Shown in pieces: positions 8,424-9,273 of a stretch of DNA of 9,273 nucleotides. Made by a program: the position numbers and the translations under genes. Location: assembly GCA_030654205.1 (NCBI GenBank), contig JAURXW010000011.1:1-9273 (forward strand), written 5' to 3'. A model generated the notes under the pieces. That model saw only the letters and a list, made by a program, of their open reading frames with translations. It was not told the DNA's origin and ran no database searches. This DNA is from Bacteriovorax sp. GTDB lineage: Bacteria > Bdellovibrionota > Bacteriovoracia > Bacteriovoracales > Bacteriovoracaceae. Every line of letters starts with the position of its first letter. Positions within the stretch are counted from its first letter, which is position 1.

Positions 8424-8440
8424 ATTACACAACTCTCCTT
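8420..8440 (-). promoter_or_regulatory. Ribosome binding site and ATGA stop/start overlap coupling addB to addA
   Basis: On the minus strand AAGGAG (8440-8435) lies inside the last codons of the AddB-like gene, 11 nt before ATG 8423. That ATG shares its last two bases with the TGA of the upstream gene. The arrangement points to translational coupling and roughly matched amounts of the two subunits. It also decides the AddA start against the TTG at 8432. Confidence 0.75.
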
Positions 8441-9273
8441 AGGACAGAGTAATTGTACTTCACAAAAATCGCATATCTTATTATTTCTCGGTGCCGCTTG
8501 AAACTGAATTTCCTTATTTATATTTTCAATTATTTTTTCTAGATAAATTTGAAAATCATCTATTTTGGCAGTGTTTAATACAGCCGATTCATTTTCATCA
8601 TAAACTTGCGATGCTTCTATTTCTGAAAGATTTAAATAACCCCAGGTATGAATGACTTTTTCTTGAAAACGTAAAATGACTATTAAGTAAGCCCAGATTT
8701 GAATTTTATCAAACGCTAAAGTATCGCGCTTAGATCCAATGGCCGCGCCAGAGCGCTTAAAGTCAAAAATGGCAATTTCATGATTACTTAAATGAACGAG
8801 ACAATCAATAAAACCAACTATTCCCCAAGGATTTTGCCCAAGACTGCGCTCAAACTCAATTCCAATGGCCTGGTTTTTGTGACAAAAATTGATCAAAAAC
8901 TCTATGCCATTTTGAGTATAATTAAGTAATTCGTAAAAAGTTGTGAGTTTTACTTGCTCAGTTAATATAATTTTATGACTTTCAATAAACTTCTCTAAAG
9001 CTTGAGTACAATATTCTTTATGGATACTAGGCTCAAAAATTAAACTTGAATCAATTTTTCTGTTAATGAAATATTGTTGAATAATATCATGTTCAATAGT
9101 TCCCATTTCATCGGCTGCAATTTTCAGTCGTTCAACTGGGCGATGATCTATTTTTTCAATATAAGAAAAATAATATTTGCGAGGGCAGTCAATGAAAACT
9201 TGCAGCCTAGAAGCAGAGACGTTTTTAGGGATATATGGACCTGGCTTAATAAGTCCTAGCAGATTATCTTTTT
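8420..9273 (-). CDS. addB: AddB-like helicase-nuclease subunit, C-terminal nuclease domain (5' end cut by window edge)
   Basis: Partial gene: the frame is open from the right edge to the TGA at 8422-8420, giving 283 visible residues. An ATG at 9106 is internal, because conserved sequence precedes it: SASRLQVFIDCPRKYYF, the usual entry into RecB-family nuclease domains. In fragment numbering, the first cluster cysteine is C29 and the GTIEHD motif has H61. The catalytic acid is D156 (GFIDC), followed by the D170-F-K172 motif and Q191-x3-Y195. The C-x2-C-x5-C at C267, C270 and C276 completes a predicted [4Fe-4S] site like that of Bacillus AddB. All expected catalytic residues are present, so the nuclease is probably active. 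In AddAB this domain cuts one strand of the unwound duplex during break resection. Adjacency to the AddA-like gene supports the assignment. The upstream helicase-like region is not visible, so an AdnA-type subunit or another Fe-S RecB-family nuclease is possible. Confidence 0.82.
   Translation of the reverse strand, partial: KDNLLGLIKPGPYIPKNVSASRLQVFIDCPRKYYFSYIEKIDHRPVERLKIAADEMGTIEHDIIQQYFINRKIDSSLIFEPSIHKEYCTQALEKFIESHKIILTEQVKLTTFYELLNYTQNGIEFLINFCHKNQAIGIEFERSLGQNPWGIVGFIDCLVHLSNHEIAIFDFKRSGAAIGSKRDTLAFDKIQIWAYLIVILRFQEKVIHTWGYLNLSEIEASQVYDENESAVLNTAKIDDFQIYLEKIIENINKEIQFQAAPRNNKICDFCEVQLLCPKESCVI

Noticed and set aside
9074..9259. Plus-strand 61-codon open frame at the right edge
   Set aside because: It is antisense to the conserved nuclease sequence that continues off the window.

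Overview
The window is AT-rich (roughly one third G+C by eye) and almost fully coding, with every convincing gene on the minus strand. The content is that of a Gram-negative bacterium: an outer-membrane beta-barrel protein, two exported TPR proteins and a two-subunit helicase-nuclease. The style of the exported proteins resembles Myxococcota/Bdellovibrionota. With the low G+C, I favour a Bdellovibrionota organism near Bacteriovorax, Halobacteriovorax or Peredibacter. This is an inference from protein style, not a database result.

Read in the direction of transcription (right to left), the window begins inside a gene cut by its right edge. That gene encodes the C-terminal RecB-type nuclease domain, with a predicted [4Fe-4S] cluster, of an AddB-like subunit. 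It overlaps by an ATGA the complete gene for an AddA-like UvrD/Rep-family helicase with its own C-terminal nuclease domain (1093 aa). Together they should form an AddAB-type helicase-nuclease that resects double-strand breaks for RecA-dependent repair. Both nuclease domains keep their catalytic residues. Unusually, both carry the four-cysteine Fe-S signature, which in classic Bacillus AddAB belongs only to AddB.

A 90-nt gap follows, with a plausible sigma-70-type promoter and no clear terminator. Next comes a tight three-gene operon of exported proteins: a 236-aa outer-membrane beta-barrel protein, a 473-aa periplasmic TPR protein and a 961-aa periplasmic TPR protein, separated by only 13 and 3 nt. 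Their types and sizes recall the outer-membrane/periplasmic part of the Agl-Glt gliding machinery of Myxococcus (a GltA/B/H-like barrel, GltE/AglT-like and GltD/AgmU-like TPR proteins), which has relatives in Bdellovibrio. The inner-membrane and motor parts are not in this window. The left edge ends 16 nt after the last stop codon, so the operon may continue.

I found no tRNA, rRNA, CRISPR array, insertion sequence, attachment site or sizeable repeat. No non-coding stretch exceeds 300 nt. The most interesting points are the doubled Fe-S nuclease signature and the compact barrel-plus-TPR operon with its unusual aromatic C-terminal tail. I see no strong evidence for a wholly new system.
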